This document shows, piece by piece, positions 1 to 8,811 of a stretch of DNA of 64,000 nucleotides. The notes under the pieces were generated by a model. The model saw only the letters and a program-made list of their open reading frames with translations, had not been told where the DNA came from and ran no database searches. A program made the translations under genes and the position numbers. How positions within the stretch are numbered: position 1 is the stretch's first letter; each line of letters begins with the position of its first letter. The stretch is from B25-G16 sp964549945 (GTDB taxonomy: Bacteria; Desulfobacterota; DSM-4660; Desulfatiglandales; B25-G16), in assembly GCA_964549945.1 (NCBI GenBank), contig CAZJXD010000004.1, positions 48,182 to 112,181 on the forward strand. The letters are read 5' to 3'.

Positions 1-3000
1 TATGACGATGAGGGAAATATCCTGGCCAAGACCGATGCCCTCGGCCACACCACCACCTATACCTATGACGCCAGCGGCAACAAGCTCACCGAGACTGACC
101 CCTTAGGAAACACCCCCACCTATACCTATGACGCCATGGACAACCTGCTTACCCAGACCGATCCCCTTGGCCACACCACAACCTACACCTACAACGATAG
201 GGGACAGGTGCTCACCACCACCGATCCCGAAGGGTATACCACCACCAACACCTACGATGCCAACGGCAACCTCCTCACCACCACCGATCCTCTGGGCACT
301 ACCACCACCAACACCTATGACACCAGTGGAAACATGCTCTCAACCACGGACTGCATGGGCAATACCACCGCCTATGAATACGATACCTACGGAAACATGA
401 CCAAACAGACTGACCCCTTAGGCACTGTCACCACCTACACCTATGATACCAACGGCAACCAGCTTACCGAGACCACCACCCGCACCAACGAGCTGGGTAA
501 TACGGTCACCATGACCACCGCCTATGAATATGACGCCCTTGGGCAAAGGACCAGGACCACCGATCCTGACGGCAATTTCACCACCACCGAATATAACTCT
601 ATTGGCAAGCAGTCTGCCACCGTTGATAAGAACGGCAACCGCACGGAGTATGAGTATGATTATACGGGTAACCTTAAAAAGACCACCTACCCGGATGGCA
701 CCACCGAGATTAACACCTATGACGCTGAGGGCAACAGGTGGACCTCAGAAGATCGGGCGGGGCGAGTCACCTGGTATGAATATGATGCCCTCAATCGGTT
801 GATAGGGACTATCTTCCCTGATGGGAGCGAAACTGCCATCGAGTATGATGCGGCAGGCAGGGTTACCGACACCATAGATGAGAACGGACACAGCACCTCC
901 TTCACCTATGATGCCGCAGGCAGAAGGACCAAGGTGATTGATGCCCTCGGAAACGAAACCTCCTTCACCTGTGATGCCAACGGCAACCAGCTCACCTTGA
1001 CCGATGCCAACGGCAACACCACCACTTATGACTATGATGCGCTCAACAGGAGGATTAAGACCATCTTCCCTGATGCCACCTTTACTACCATAGGATACGA
1101 CTGCCTTGGCAGAAAGATCTCTGAAACCGATCAGGCAGGGGTGATAACACAATTTGAATATGATCCTATGGGCCGTTTGATTAAGGTCATCGATGCCATC
1201 GGAGGGGAGACCGCCTATACCTGCGATGAAGTTGGCAACAAGATAACCCAGACAGACCCCAACGGCCATATCACCACCTGGGCTTATGACAATCTCGGGA
1301 GGGTGGTAAAGCATACCCTTCCCTTGGGCATGTCCGAGACCTTCACCTATGATCCTAACGGCAACATGCTCACCAAGACTGATTTTAACGGCAATATTAT
1401 TACTTATGCCTATGATGTCAATAATCGTTTGACAACGAAGAGTTATCCCGATGCCTCACAAGTCTCATTTACATATACACTTACTGGCCACCGAGAGACC
1501 GTGACCGCTGCAAGGGGAGTCACTACCTACACCTATGACCAGCGAGACAGGCTCCTAAGTGTAACCAATCCGGACAGTACTACTCTGTCATACACTTATG
1601 ACAATGTAGGTAACAGGACATCTGTCCAATATGAACCGTGCGCCTCGAGCCCTGAGCCTTGTGCCACGATTTACACCTATGACGCCCTGAACCGCCTCTC
1701 AACCGTCATTGACCCGGATGGTGGAGTCACGACCTACACCTATGACAGTGTGGGCAACAGGAAGACCGTGACATACCCCAATGGCACGGTTGCGGAATAC
1801 ACCTACGATACACTGAACAGGCTTACCTACTTAAAGAACCGGAAATCTACCGGAGAGATTATCTCAAGCTACACCTATACCTTAGGTCCTTCAGGAAACC
1901 GCACGAAGGTGGAAGAGAATACCGGCAGGGTTGTGGACTACGTCTATGATAACCTTTACAGGCTGACACAAGAGGCTATCACTGATCCGATCAACGGCAA
2001 TGAAACCATCTCATACACCTACGATGCCTTTGGTAACCGCCTGACCAAATCAGACTCATCAGGCACTGTCACCTATGCCTATGATGCGAATGACCGGCTG
2101 CTTACCGAAGGCAGCAATTCTTACACCTATGACAACAACGGCAATACAGTAAGCAAGACTGACGGAATAGACACCACCACCTACACCTATGACTATGAGA
2201 ATAGGTTGATTGCAGTCCAGACTCCATCCTCTCAGCTTGGATATGCATATGATCCTGATGGAATAAGGGTGAGCTCTGCGGTTGACGGCGTAGTGACTGA
2301 CTATCTGATAGATAAAAACCGGGAATATGCACAGGTGTTGGAAGAGAGAGATGGAAGTGCCACGTTGATCGTTAGTTATGTTTACGGAGATGACCTTATC
2401 AGCCAGCAAAGGGGAGGTGCAGACTCTTATTACCACTACGACGCTCAATCCTCTACCCGCATGTTGACAGATCAAGCAGAAACAGTTACCGATACGTATA
2501 CCTACGATGCATTTGGCTCTTTGACAGATCAGGCAGGAGTAACCGCCAATAACTACCTTTACACCGGGGAACAGTACGATCCGAATGTAGGGTTCTATTA
2601 TCTGAGGGCTAGGTACATGAATCCGAAGATTGCGAGGTTTGTGACTACTGAGTCGGGGCAAGGAAGCCCTTTTGAGCCGGTGACCTTGCATAAGTATTTG
2701 TATGCTAATTGTAATCCTGTAAATAATCTAGATCCATCTGGTTATACAGCACTATCTGTAATGGAGACTATGACTGTTTTCGCTCTTAGTGCGGCTCTGA
2801 ATAGCATGATTATGCCTAACTTAGCCGTACTAAAATCGTATGCTGGCCGAACCGACCGTTTTGAAGTAGAATTAGGTTATGGTGGATCTGGTGGGAAAAT
2901 TCTCTATTTCGGAGTAATCACTGGGTATATCTGGGAGTTAAATCCTAGTAGAGGAGGATTGACTTATCCTCGTAAACGTGGTGTGTTTAATGTAACAATA

Positions 3001-3279
3001 ATTGGGTTTGGTGCTGGTATAGGGATCAATTTTCCATCTAACCCTATAAAATTTCCGACGACAACTAAAAGAAACATTGAACATTTTGATGGCGTAGGTA
3101 GAATTTCATCGGTAGGAGCATCGTGGAAAGCATTTGGCGCTTCCTGGGTAAAAATGCAACTGGCTGAAGGAACACAGATTCCTCATAAATTTTCTGTCGG
3201 TCCTTCAGTATCTGCCGCGAATCTTGGTGCATTTGTTGCCTCAGCATATTGGGATCTTATTTATGTGGATAGGATATAG
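1..3279 (+). CDS. RHS/YD-repeat polymorphic toxin, 5' end outside window
   Basis: The reading frame is open from base 1, so the N-terminus lies upstream. Residues follow the YD/RHS repeat pattern (Y-x-Y-D-x-x-G-N, then T-D-x-x-G) for about 850 codons, then the conserved RHS core closes with an LRARYMNPKIARF-like segment and the D-P-x-G junction at about 2731. RHS proteins form a shell that encloses a C-terminal toxin tip. Here the tip (about 2743-3279, 180 residues) is Gly-rich, more AT-rich than the core and matches no toxin family I recognise. A small gene starts 2 bp downstream, as expected for an immunity partner. Delivery route is unknown; no VgrG or PAAR gene is visible. Family call is certain; tip activity is not known. 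Confidence 0.93.
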   Translation, partial: YDDEGNILAKTDALGHTTTYTYDASGNKLTETDPLGNTPTYTYDAMDNLLTQTDPLGHTTTYTYNDRGQVLTTTDPEGYTTTNTYDANGNLLTTTDPLGTTTTNTYDTSGNMLSTTDCMGNTTAYEYDTYGNMTKQTDPLGTVTTYTYDTNGNQLTETTTRTNELGNTVTMTTAYEYDALGQRTRTTDPDGNFTTTEYNSIGKQSATVDKNGNRTEYEYDYTGNLKKTTYPDGTTEINTYDAEGNRWTSEDRAGRVTWYEYDALNRLIGTIFPDGSETAIEYDAAGRVTDTIDENGHSTSFTYDAAGRRTKVIDALGNETSFTCDANGNQLTLTDANGNTTTYDYDALNRRIKTIFPDATFTTIGYDCLGRKISETDQAGVITQFEYDPMGRLIKVIDAIGGETAYTCDEVGNKITQTDPNGHITTWAYDNLGRVVKHTLPLGMSETFTYDPNGNMLTKTDFNGNIITYAYDVNNRLTTKSYPDASQVSFTYTLTGHRETVTAARGVTTYTYDQRDRLLSVTNPDSTTLSYTYDNVGNRTSVQYEPCASSPEPCATIYTYDALNRLSTVIDPDGGVTTYTYDSVGNRKTVTYPNGTVAEYTYDTLNRLTYLKNRKSTGEIISSYTYTLGPSGNRTKVEENTGRVVDYVYDNLYRLTQEAITDPINGNETISYTYDAFGNRLTKSDSSGTVTYAYDANDRLLTEGSNSYTYDNNGNTVSKTDGIDTTTYTYDYENRLIAVQTPSSQLGYAYDPDGIRVSSAVDGVVTDYLIDKNREYAQVLEERDGSATLIVSYVYGDDLISQQRGGADSYYHYDAQSSTRMLTDQAETVTDTYTYDAFGSLTDQAGVTANNYLYTGEQYDPNVGFYYLRARYMNPKIARFVTTESGQGSPFEPVTLHKYLYANCNPVNNLDPSGYTALSVMETMTVFALSAALNSMIMPNLAVLKSYAGRTDRFEVELGYGGSGGKILYFGVITGYIWELNPSRGGLTYPRKRGVFNVTIIGFGAGIGINFPSNPIKFPTTTKRNIEHFDGVGRISSVGASWKAFGASWVKMQLAEGTQIPHKFSVGPSVSAANLGAFVASAYWDLIYVDRI

Positions 3280-3281
3280 CG

Positions 3282-3794
3282 ATGAAAAAACCAATAGAAT
3301 TCATTAAAACGGCACAAAGAAAGCATGTGCTTATCTTTATCGGAATAATACTCATTTGTATTCCTTTGACGTATTCAGCTATCATTAATCTTAAACTCAG
3401 GACATATGAAAAGGAATCAACACCTTTCACAAATAATTTCTTAAAACTTTTGGTTGATAAAAAATATGCTGAATTGCACCAAGAATACGCTATTAATAGC
3501 GGCATGAGCATTAATCAATTCAAGAAGCAGATTGAAAAGTTGTATTCAGAATTTGGCATCATGCGATCCTATTCTTATAAGGGTTATTCGTCCTCATATG
3601 ATGGTATGTTTGGAGGAATTATTGGTTTCATCCTTTATTACGATTTAGAATTCGACAACGGTAGTAGTTATCAAGGGACCTTTTCCATTGAAATAGACAA
3701 GCATAAAAACAGACCAATAAGTGGAAGTATTTTCAATTTTGAAGTAACTGGCGACTATGGGGAAAAATATGTTGAGATAAGATTAATCAAATAA
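3282..3794 (+). CDS. putative immunity protein of the RHS toxin, membrane-anchored
   Basis: A 170-residue protein starts 2 bp after the RHS stop codon. It has a basic N-terminus, one hydrophobic segment at about residues 14-34, then an extracytoplasmic-type domain with alternating strands (about 45-170). The domain pattern (F-x-x-L-L-x-x-K-x-Y-x-E-L, then a late strand-rich half) resembles the NTF2-like DUF4019/DUF3887 group, but this is a weak impression. Position directly after a polymorphic toxin tip, small size and AT-rich composition suggest an immunity protein; the membrane anchor would then place protection at the cytoplasmic membrane facing the periplasm. No direct evidence of function. 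Confidence 0.7.
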   Translation: MKKPIEFIKTAQRKHVLIFIGIILICIPLTYSAIINLKLRTYEKESTPFTNNFLKLLVDKKYAELHQEYAINSGMSINQFKKQIEKLYSEFGIMRSYSYKGYSSSYDGMFGGIIGFILYYDLEFDNGSSYQGTFSIEIDKHKNRPISGSIFNFEVTGDYGEKYVEIRLIK

Positions 3795-4311
3795 CGCATC
3801 AGAATCGGTTAAAGACACTTACACCTATGGTGCCTTTGGCAAGCGTTTGACCAAGTCAGACTCATCAGGCACTGTCACCTATGCCTATGATGCAAACGAC
3901 CGGCTGCTTAACGAGACAGGACCAGGTTATATCTACACCTATGACGCCAACGGCAATACCTTGACCAAATCAGACGGTTCTAATAGTATCCACTATTACT
4001 ATGACTATGAGAATCGGTTGATACAGATCCAGGAAGGCGGTTCTCAGACGGATTATGGTTATGACGCCGATGGCATCCGGGTCTCATCCAATACCGATGG
4101 AGATATCACCGATTACCTAGCAGATAAAAATCGTGACTATGCCCAGGTGCTAGAGGAACGGGACGGTTCCGGCTCTTTGACAGTTTATTATGTGTATGGG
4201 GATGACCTTATCAGTCAGCGACGCGGCAGTGGGGAGTACTTTTACCTCTATGACGGTCAGATGTCCACACGACAGCTTACCGATGCCTCAGAAGATGTGG
4301 CCAATACTTAA
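3787..4311 (+). pseudogene. displaced RHS core fragment, no toxin tip
   Basis: The frame is open from 3787 without a good start codon (the first usable start is a TTG at 3847). It repeats the 3' core of the upstream RHS gene: bases from about 3826 are near-identical to 2020-2110 and the similarity runs through the D-K-N-R-x-Y-A-Q-V-L-E-E-R segment. The first residues (about 3796-3840) instead match a later core position (T-D-T-Y-T-Y-D-A-F-G), so the fragment joins two non-adjacent core pieces. It stops at 4309-4311, about 10 bp before the left end of the RAYT element, with no D-P-x-G junction or tip. This fits an orphan cassette left behind when a new tip recombined in. Confidence 0.8.
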
Positions 4312-4320
4312 GTGAGTAAC

Positions 4321-4343
4321 GGGGTCAAATCTACTCTTGACTC
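4321..4343 (+). repeat. left inverted end of RAYT element
   Basis: GGGGTCAAATCTACTCTTGA followed by CTC. It is the inverted counterpart of 5334-5355 with a single-base insertion (T at the fifth base). Confidence 0.85.
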
Positions 4344-4371
4344 ATTCTGTATTTTATAGTGCAAACCTACC

Positions 4372-4923
4372 ATGTCCAGAACACTAAGAATACAATATCC
4401 TGATGCATGGTATCATGTGATGAATCGTGGAAGACGAGGGGAAGATGTTTTTAAGGCGAAGAAAGACTATAGTGCATTTATTGATCTGCTAAAGGAACTG
4501 GTTGAGGACTATAGTGTTAAGATCGCTGCCTATTGTTTAATGTCAAATCACTATCACCTATTGGTTCAGACTCCGCAGGCTAACATATCCAGAGCCATGA
4601 GACATTTAAATGGTGTATATACACAGCGTTTCAACAAAATTAATCACTGTGATGGTCAACTATTTAGAGGTCGATTCAAATCCATTCTTGTGGACGCTGA
4701 CAGTTATCTGCTTGAATTGCTAAGATATATTCATCGGAATCCATTAGATTCTGGAATAGTGGACAATATAGATAAATATAATTGGAGTAGCCATAAGGCC
4801 TATTTGTCCGAAGCAAAGAAGTGGGACTGGCTGCACAAGAGATATATGTTATCCTTATTTTCAATGAATAGAGGAGAAAGTATCAAGCGATACAAGCAGT
4901 TCGTATCAAAAGAAACTCCTTAG
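4372..4923 (+). CDS. REP-associated tyrosine transposase, catalytic part
   Basis: A 183-residue Y1/HUH transposase domain. Visible marks are the N-terminal W-Y-H-V-M-N-R-G segment, the metal-binding H-x-H in M-S-N-H-Y-H-L-L (about residues 60-67), the G-V-Y-T-Q-R-F-N helix, the G-R-F-K-S-I-L-V segment and the catalytic-helix D-S-Y-L-L-E-L-L-R-Y. Such enzymes cut single-stranded DNA at palindromic ends through a 5'-phosphotyrosine. In relatives the protein continues into a C-terminal DnaA-like helix-turn-helix; here a TAG at 4921-4923 stops the frame, and that missing part follows in the same frame from 4942. The catalytic domain appears complete. Confidence 0.85.
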   Translation: MSRTLRIQYPDAWYHVMNRGRRGEDVFKAKKDYSAFIDLLKELVEDYSVKIAAYCLMSNHYHLLVQTPQANISRAMRHLNGVYTQRFNKINHCDGQLFRGRFKSILVDADSYLLELLRYIHRNPLDSGIVDNIDKYNWSSHKAYLSEAKKWDWLHKRYMLSLFSMNRGESIKRYKQFVSKETP

Positions 4924-4941
4924 GAGATTAATCAGATATTA

Positions 4942-5346
4942 GTGAGAAAGAAATTGCCTGCTGTAATAGGGAGCCAAGGTTTTGTGAATAAGATAAAGGA
5001 GTTATTTTTTGCCGAGAAAAAACATGAAGAGGTCCCGGAATCTAGATATCTTGCGCCGGATATAGATAAAATAATTGAAGAGGTATGCCAATTCTATAAT
5101 ATTAAAAAGGATGTTCTCTTCTCCTCAAGAAGGGGATTTTTTAATGAACCAAGGAATGTGGCAATTTATCTTATAAGGCGGCTTAGAGGCGGTACTTTAA
5201 AAGAAGTAGGGAAAATATTTGGGATTGAGAAAAACAGTTCAGTCAGTAGCGTAGTAGAAAGGTTGAGACTGGAGATAGTAAGCAATAAGAATCTCAATAA
5301 GCGTATTGAAAGCTTGAGGAATAAATTGCTCAAGAGTCAAGAGTAG
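4942..5346 (+). pseudogene. C-terminal DnaA-like domain of the RAYT transposase, split off by an amber codon
   Basis: This frame is the same as that of 4372-4923 and is open directly after the TAG, so one nonsense codon separates the two halves. Residues near the start (G-S-Q-G-F-V-N-K-I-K-E) match the segment that follows the catalytic domain in intact relatives. From about residue 45 it resembles DnaA domain IV: I-I-E-E-V-C-x-F-Y-N-I, then R-N-V-A-I-Y-L-I-R-R-L, then the E-V-G-K-I-F-G-I and S-S-V-S-S-V-V-E-R helices. A GTG at 4942 could start it separately, but no convincing ribosome site precedes it. The end lies inside the right inverted repeat. Confidence 0.7.
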
Positions 5347-5355
5347 ATTTGCCCC
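5334..5355 (-). repeat. right inverted end of RAYT element
   Basis: The reverse complement (GGGGCAAATCTACTCTTGAC then TC) matches the left end. It encodes the last few codons and stop of the split transposase frame. Confidence 0.85.
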
Positions 5356-5467
5356 TTTAACTTTATGACCCTTTAACTTTAAATTTATGAAAATCACTTT
5401 GACCTTGCCTCAGTCTGGTATAAGAAAGCCCTCCTAGAAACTATAGGATGTTCCTTATTATAGGGAT

Positions 5468-6580
5468 TTAGCCAAAATTTAATAACTTTACCCCACAATC
5501 ACTGCACCTATCAAATTCTGCTCTATATTCAGCCCCGCACAGCGGGCAATAACTGGTGGCCGATTCATCCTGTTTTTTGGGGGTGGCAAGGATCTCCTCC
5601 ACAGTGATTCCCGTCTCAGCAAGCAGACGATGAAGTAAATTCTCTTTAAGTCTCCAAAATCCTACTAAATGGCCTTTTTGCTCCTGGGATTTTGCGAATA
5701 TAAGACGGTACATTTCCTTCCTCATCAAGTCTTGAAAGGTATCTGAAGGCAATAGCTCCACTGCTACAGCGATGTAGTCAAAACGGGCATAAATATCTCG
5801 TGTCAGATTGTTGAGCACATGTATAGCAGTGAACGGTGATAGTATTATTGACAAAAGGCTATATACCCTATGTCCGACTTTTTCACTATAGATCTTCTTA
5901 TGGGCGAAATAAGTCATGGCAAGTATTAAGAGATAATTCAGGGCCATAATGATTAACAAACGAAATAAGTCTATGTATAGATATAATTCAGAGTATAAAG
6001 TTAGCGGGAGCACAATGAAAGTATAAACGAAAAGTACGGAGCTTAATATTTGCAAGCAAAAAATAGGATTGGAATAAGCTATTCTCAGAGCCTTTATCTC
6101 CTGCAAGTCTACTGAATTAGCTAGGAAGCTTTGTATTTTCTCGCCGCGTTTTGAAGGCCGCAAAACTTTAAGATCCTTTATAAATCCTATAATATGTCTG
6201 GCGATAGCCCCAGAAGGTGTCTTGATCGAGACCTTACTGTTTATCTTGATGGCCTTTCCGTCAGCCTCAACTATAGTTAAATCCTTATAAGGTATGAAAT
6301 GAAAATCTTTTGTTTCGTATATTCCACTTTTGTGATGCTGTCCATCGGGCACAAAATACACGCCCTTACTAGTAAAGCAAAGTGGAAGATTGTGTGAGAC
6401 AATTGCTTGACTGACTGGCAATAAACCAACAAGGTGTAACCCAGCTTCTTTGTGTCTAAAAGTTTTCCCAAGATGTGAGACGAAGAGCAAATGATGGCTT
6501 TTAATGTATGATATACAATCAAGAAGATATATAATAACAATATAGGGGAATAATACCTCCAGAATGTATTTTAAGTCCAT
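5468..6580 (-). CDS. membrane protein with C-terminal zinc ribbon, unknown function
   Basis: About 370 residues, family not recognised. An N-terminal hydrophobic segment (about 5-25) is followed by a soluble region, then two to three membrane segments in the middle (about 175-250), a helical region, and a C-terminal zinc-ribbon-like motif C-P-L-C-G-A-E-Y with C-S-D-C-G at the extreme end. The start chosen is the ATG at 6580; an upstream TTG at 6619 would add 13 residues but lacks a clear ribosome site. It follows the DUF2167 gene by about 60 bp on the same strand, so the two may be co-transcribed. The region is AT-rich compared with the rest of the window. Confidence 0.7.
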   Translation of the reverse strand: MDLKYILEVLFPYIVIIYLLDCISYIKSHHLLFVSHLGKTFRHKEAGLHLVGLLPVSQAIVSHNLPLCFTSKGVYFVPDGQHHKSGIYETKDFHFIPYKDLTIVEADGKAIKINSKVSIKTPSGAIARHIIGFIKDLKVLRPSKRGEKIQSFLANSVDLQEIKALRIAYSNPIFCLQILSSVLFVYTFIVLPLTLYSELYLYIDLFRLLIIMALNYLLILAMTYFAHKKIYSEKVGHRVYSLLSIILSPFTAIHVLNNLTRDIYARFDYIAVAVELLPSDTFQDLMRKEMYRLIFAKSQEQKGHLVGFWRLKENLLHRLLAETGITVEEILATPKKQDESATSYCPLCGAEYRAEFDRCSDCGVKLLNFG

Positions 6581-6637
6581 AATTTCAGACGGTTCTCTAG
6601 CGACATCTTGCTTTTGCAATTGAGAATTTTAGGACAT

Positions 6638-7519
6638 TCAAGATATAGTGCCGCTTTCGCGCTTGCCGAATATTGCTTTTACTACTTTACCAATGAACGC
6701 GAAGAATGCAACTGCTGCTACTGCCACAATCTTCCATGCTTTGGCTAAGAATTTTAAAAGGCCAAACTTTACAGCGGCAGCGCCAGCTCCACCTGCAATG
6801 AGTGCTGTCAAACCATATTTTGCTACTTTATCCCCTTGCACATATTCGGCATAACGCTTACCTTTCTTGTATGAAAAATTAGCTATGATATTTTCTATTT
6901 CTTGCTTATCAGAGTACAATGTTAAAGGATCAGTAACCAGAATCGCCGATGTGTATCCATGGCGCCCTAGTAACCTTACATTGTAATTGACAACCTGATG
7001 CCCTTCCGATTCAGCTAATAAAGTCCAGACTAAATTGTGTGATTGAATATCATAATGGGGCTTTTCATGCCAACCAATGATATTTAAAGGCGCAAAACCC
7101 TTTTCCCTCCTTTTCTTATTTGCTTCCTCAGTTCCTTTCTTTATTGATTTAAGAATAGCATCTGCGTCTATGCGATTCTTTTCGTCATCTCTGACATAAC
7201 CGACCGGTTTATACTCAAATACTATAAAATAATTCGCATTTTGATATTTTGGGTATACTGATCCAACTTCATAATTAGTTGGAGGATTACCTATTGCTTC
7301 CATAATTTTTCTTGTGTCGTTTCCATTGGCAAATACATAATTCTCATTAAGTTTAATTTTAGCCACATTGTCGCCTAACGCAACAATGCACGGTCCTTCC
7401 AACCATTTTATTTCAGAAGTCTGTGAAAAACCTTTTATGGGGAAGATCAAAAGGAACAAAGGAATAAAAATAATGGCTCTAACCGAAATTTTTCTAAATA
7501 TGGCATTTAGCTTTTTCAT
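6638..7519 (-). CDS. DUF2167 family membrane-anchored protein
   Basis: A 293-residue protein with a signal-peptide-like N-terminus (hydrophobic residues about 15-30, then F-S-Q) and two hydrophobic segments near the C-terminus (about 232-250 and 262-283). The family signature is clear: I-K-L-N-E-N-Y-V-F, M-E-A-I-G-N-P-P, G-Y-V-R-D-D-E-K, I-D-A-D-A-I-L-K-S-I-K-K-G-T-E-E-A-N, G-W-H-E-K-P-H-Y-D, N-Y-N-V-R-L-L-G-R-x-G and A-L-I-A-G-G-A-G-A. DUF2167 proteins are widespread membrane-anchored proteins of unknown function. A GGAG ribosome site precedes the ATG at 7519. Confidence 0.88.
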   Translation of the reverse strand: MKKLNAIFRKISVRAIIFIPLFLLIFPIKGFSQTSEIKWLEGPCIVALGDNVAKIKLNENYVFANGNDTRKIMEAIGNPPTNYEVGSVYPKYQNANYFIVFEYKPVGYVRDDEKNRIDADAILKSIKKGTEEANKKRREKGFAPLNIIGWHEKPHYDIQSHNLVWTLLAESEGHQVVNYNVRLLGRHGYTSAILVTDPLTLYSDKQEIENIIANFSYKKGKRYAEYVQGDKVAKYGLTALIAGGAGAAAVKFGLLKFLAKAWKIVAVAAVAFFAFIGKVVKAIFGKRESGTIS

Positions 7520-7608
7520 CTTGATCTCCTTTTTTAAAGCTATATTTCATAAAGGCATAATTATGATTTTAGCATTGAACATTAAGAATGCTTTATAATT
7601 CTTCTATC

Positions 7609-7863
7609 TTAATCTCGGTTTTTCCGCCATTCCTCAGCTGCCTTATGCTTTAATTCTTCAGCTTCTTTTAAGGTCTCACTTGCTTTTTGTCTGTCCAATT
7701 TAGCTTGACGTACTAATTCCTCAACTTCATATATCTCTGCTTGGATTTCTCTATATTCTTCTCTTTGCCTGTCTTTTTTCCGTTTTTTCCTCGATAACAG
7801 AATGACTACAAGAATAAAAACTGTAATAAAAATTATGCAGTGAATCCAAAAATCGCTATTCAT
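7609..7863 (-). CDS. small single-pass membrane protein with coiled coil
   Basis: 84 residues: one N-terminal transmembrane segment (about 7-24), a basic stop-transfer patch (S-R-K-K-R-K-K-D-R) and a charged heptad-like helix rich in Glu, Lys and Ala to the end. The layout is like PspB or similar small membrane scaffold proteins, but no specific family motif is seen. The ATG at 7863 has an AAGG site 5 bp upstream; a GTG at 7866 is an alternative. It lies about 90 bp upstream of the DUF2167 gene on the same strand. Confidence 0.55.
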   Translation of the reverse strand: MNSDFWIHCIIFITVFILVVILLSRKKRKKDRQREEYREIQAEIYEVEELVRQAKLDRQKASETLKEAEELKHKAAEEWRKNRD

Positions 7864-8399
7864 CACAACCTTAAATATTTCTCAGTGTTTGTTGCTTCTC
7901 TCCTTCTCCATTGCAGATAATTTCTTATGCAGCTTGCGCAAGTATGAGTAACATTTGCTCCTACTGCCAATAAAATGCTGCTGATCATGGATCTTTGATT
8001 GTGGTTTTATTAAATTTAACTTTATTAAAATGGTTATGCTCCCAACAGCACAGAGAATATTCTGTCAGGAGCAAAGTAGGCACATTTTGAGATATATTTC
8101 CATCTAAAATGCAGGGTCCCAGAAACTATTATTTAAGATATGTAAATGTAAAATCCGATTAAAAAATGATCACCCTTCTCTGAATGATGGGGTCTTTGAA
8201 TTCAATCTATAGTTTCCCTTTTAATTAGGGTTCACATTTCAGATGGGGGGGATTAATCCTTTAATAACAAATTGTCATTGAGAATGCAACGTTTTTTGCA
8301 TCTGTAGAAAATGGCTATAAAAACCGTAATAATAGATGAAGACGAATAAAGAGCTTTATATTGACTAGACTGTGATTGATCAAGAAATCCCTGAAATGA
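7864..8399. other. AT-rich intergenic stretch, no gene seen
   Basis: About 540 bp without a supported gene on either strand. Stops are frequent in all frames. No clear terminator, tRNA or repeat was seen. Confidence 0.6.
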
Positions 8400-8687
8400 T
8401 CAGTTGGCAAGCGCGAAAGGAAATATTGGTTACCCGGAAAGGACTATGAGGTAACAGTATCAGGCAAGCTAAAGGATGGGAAGCTATTCAAAGGTACTGC
8501 AAATATCACCATCACCGAGTGGAAGGCCAAACATAGGTGGAAATGGGACCACCCGGGTTGGCTCAACTGGGATAAGGACATGGATCACTGGTGGAATAAA
8601 GAGAGAGACCTGGAGGATTGGTGGGAGAAGATAAGAAAGCAACCCAAACCCAAGCCAAAACCCGGCACGAAAGGGTACAAGCAATAA
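8400..8687 (+). pseudogene. truncated C-terminal fragment, Trp/Lys-rich, unknown family
   Basis: The frame is open from just after a TGA at 8397-8399 to a TAA at 8685-8687 but has no plausible start codon near its beginning. It reads as coding: a strand-rich segment (Y-E-V-T-V-S-G-K-L-K-D-G, then F-K-G-T-A-N-I-T-I-T) like the last strands of an Ig-like domain, then a Trp-rich helix (W-K-W-D-H-P-G-W-L-N-W-D, W-W-N-K-E, W-W-E-K) and a K-P-rich tail. It is probably the 3' remnant of a surface or toxin-associated gene. Confidence 0.45.
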
Positions 8688-8697
8688 AGGCTTCCGT

Positions 8698-8811
8698 ATG
8701 GATTCGGCCGAGGATCTGGGAGTTAATGTCTCTACAGCATGGTATGCTGTGCAGAGGGGAGAAGTCATTGCCTGTGGGAATAAGTATCAATTGGTGGAAA
8801 AAGATTCTTAG
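8698..8811 (+). pseudogene. short fragment resembling a RAYT C-terminal helix-turn-helix
   Basis: A 37-residue frame containing L-G-V-N-V-S-T-A-W-Y-A-V-Q-R-G-E-V-I. The L-G-V-x-x-x-T/A-x-x-x-A-V-x-R-G-E pattern is like the recognition helix at the end of RAYT-type transposases. It begins 10 bp after the preceding fragment. Too short for certainty; it may be decayed DNA. Confidence 0.3.

Larger units (their letters stand above)
4321..5355 (+). mobile_element. RAYT (IS200-like, REP-associated tyrosine transposase) element
   Basis: About 1.04 kb bounded by inverted ends (4321-4343 and 5334-5355) that are identical apart from one extra T on the left. It carries a tyrosine transposase reading frame interrupted by one in-frame TAG. 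The left end lies just after the point where the RHS core fragment stops. RAYTs are known as single-copy HUH-type nucleases linked to short palindromic repeats; here the flanking ends are part of the unit. The right end overlaps the last codons of the transposase frame. Confidence 0.8.

Noticed and set aside
745..1314. A 189-codon minus-strand frame in the RHS gene
   Set aside because: Repeat-driven shadow of the RHS coding strand; no start signal or family pattern.
4921..4923. TAG read as pyrrolysine in the transposase
   Set aside because: Nothing suggests pyrrolysine use, and TAG serves as the ordinary stop of other genes here; a nonsense mutation is simpler.
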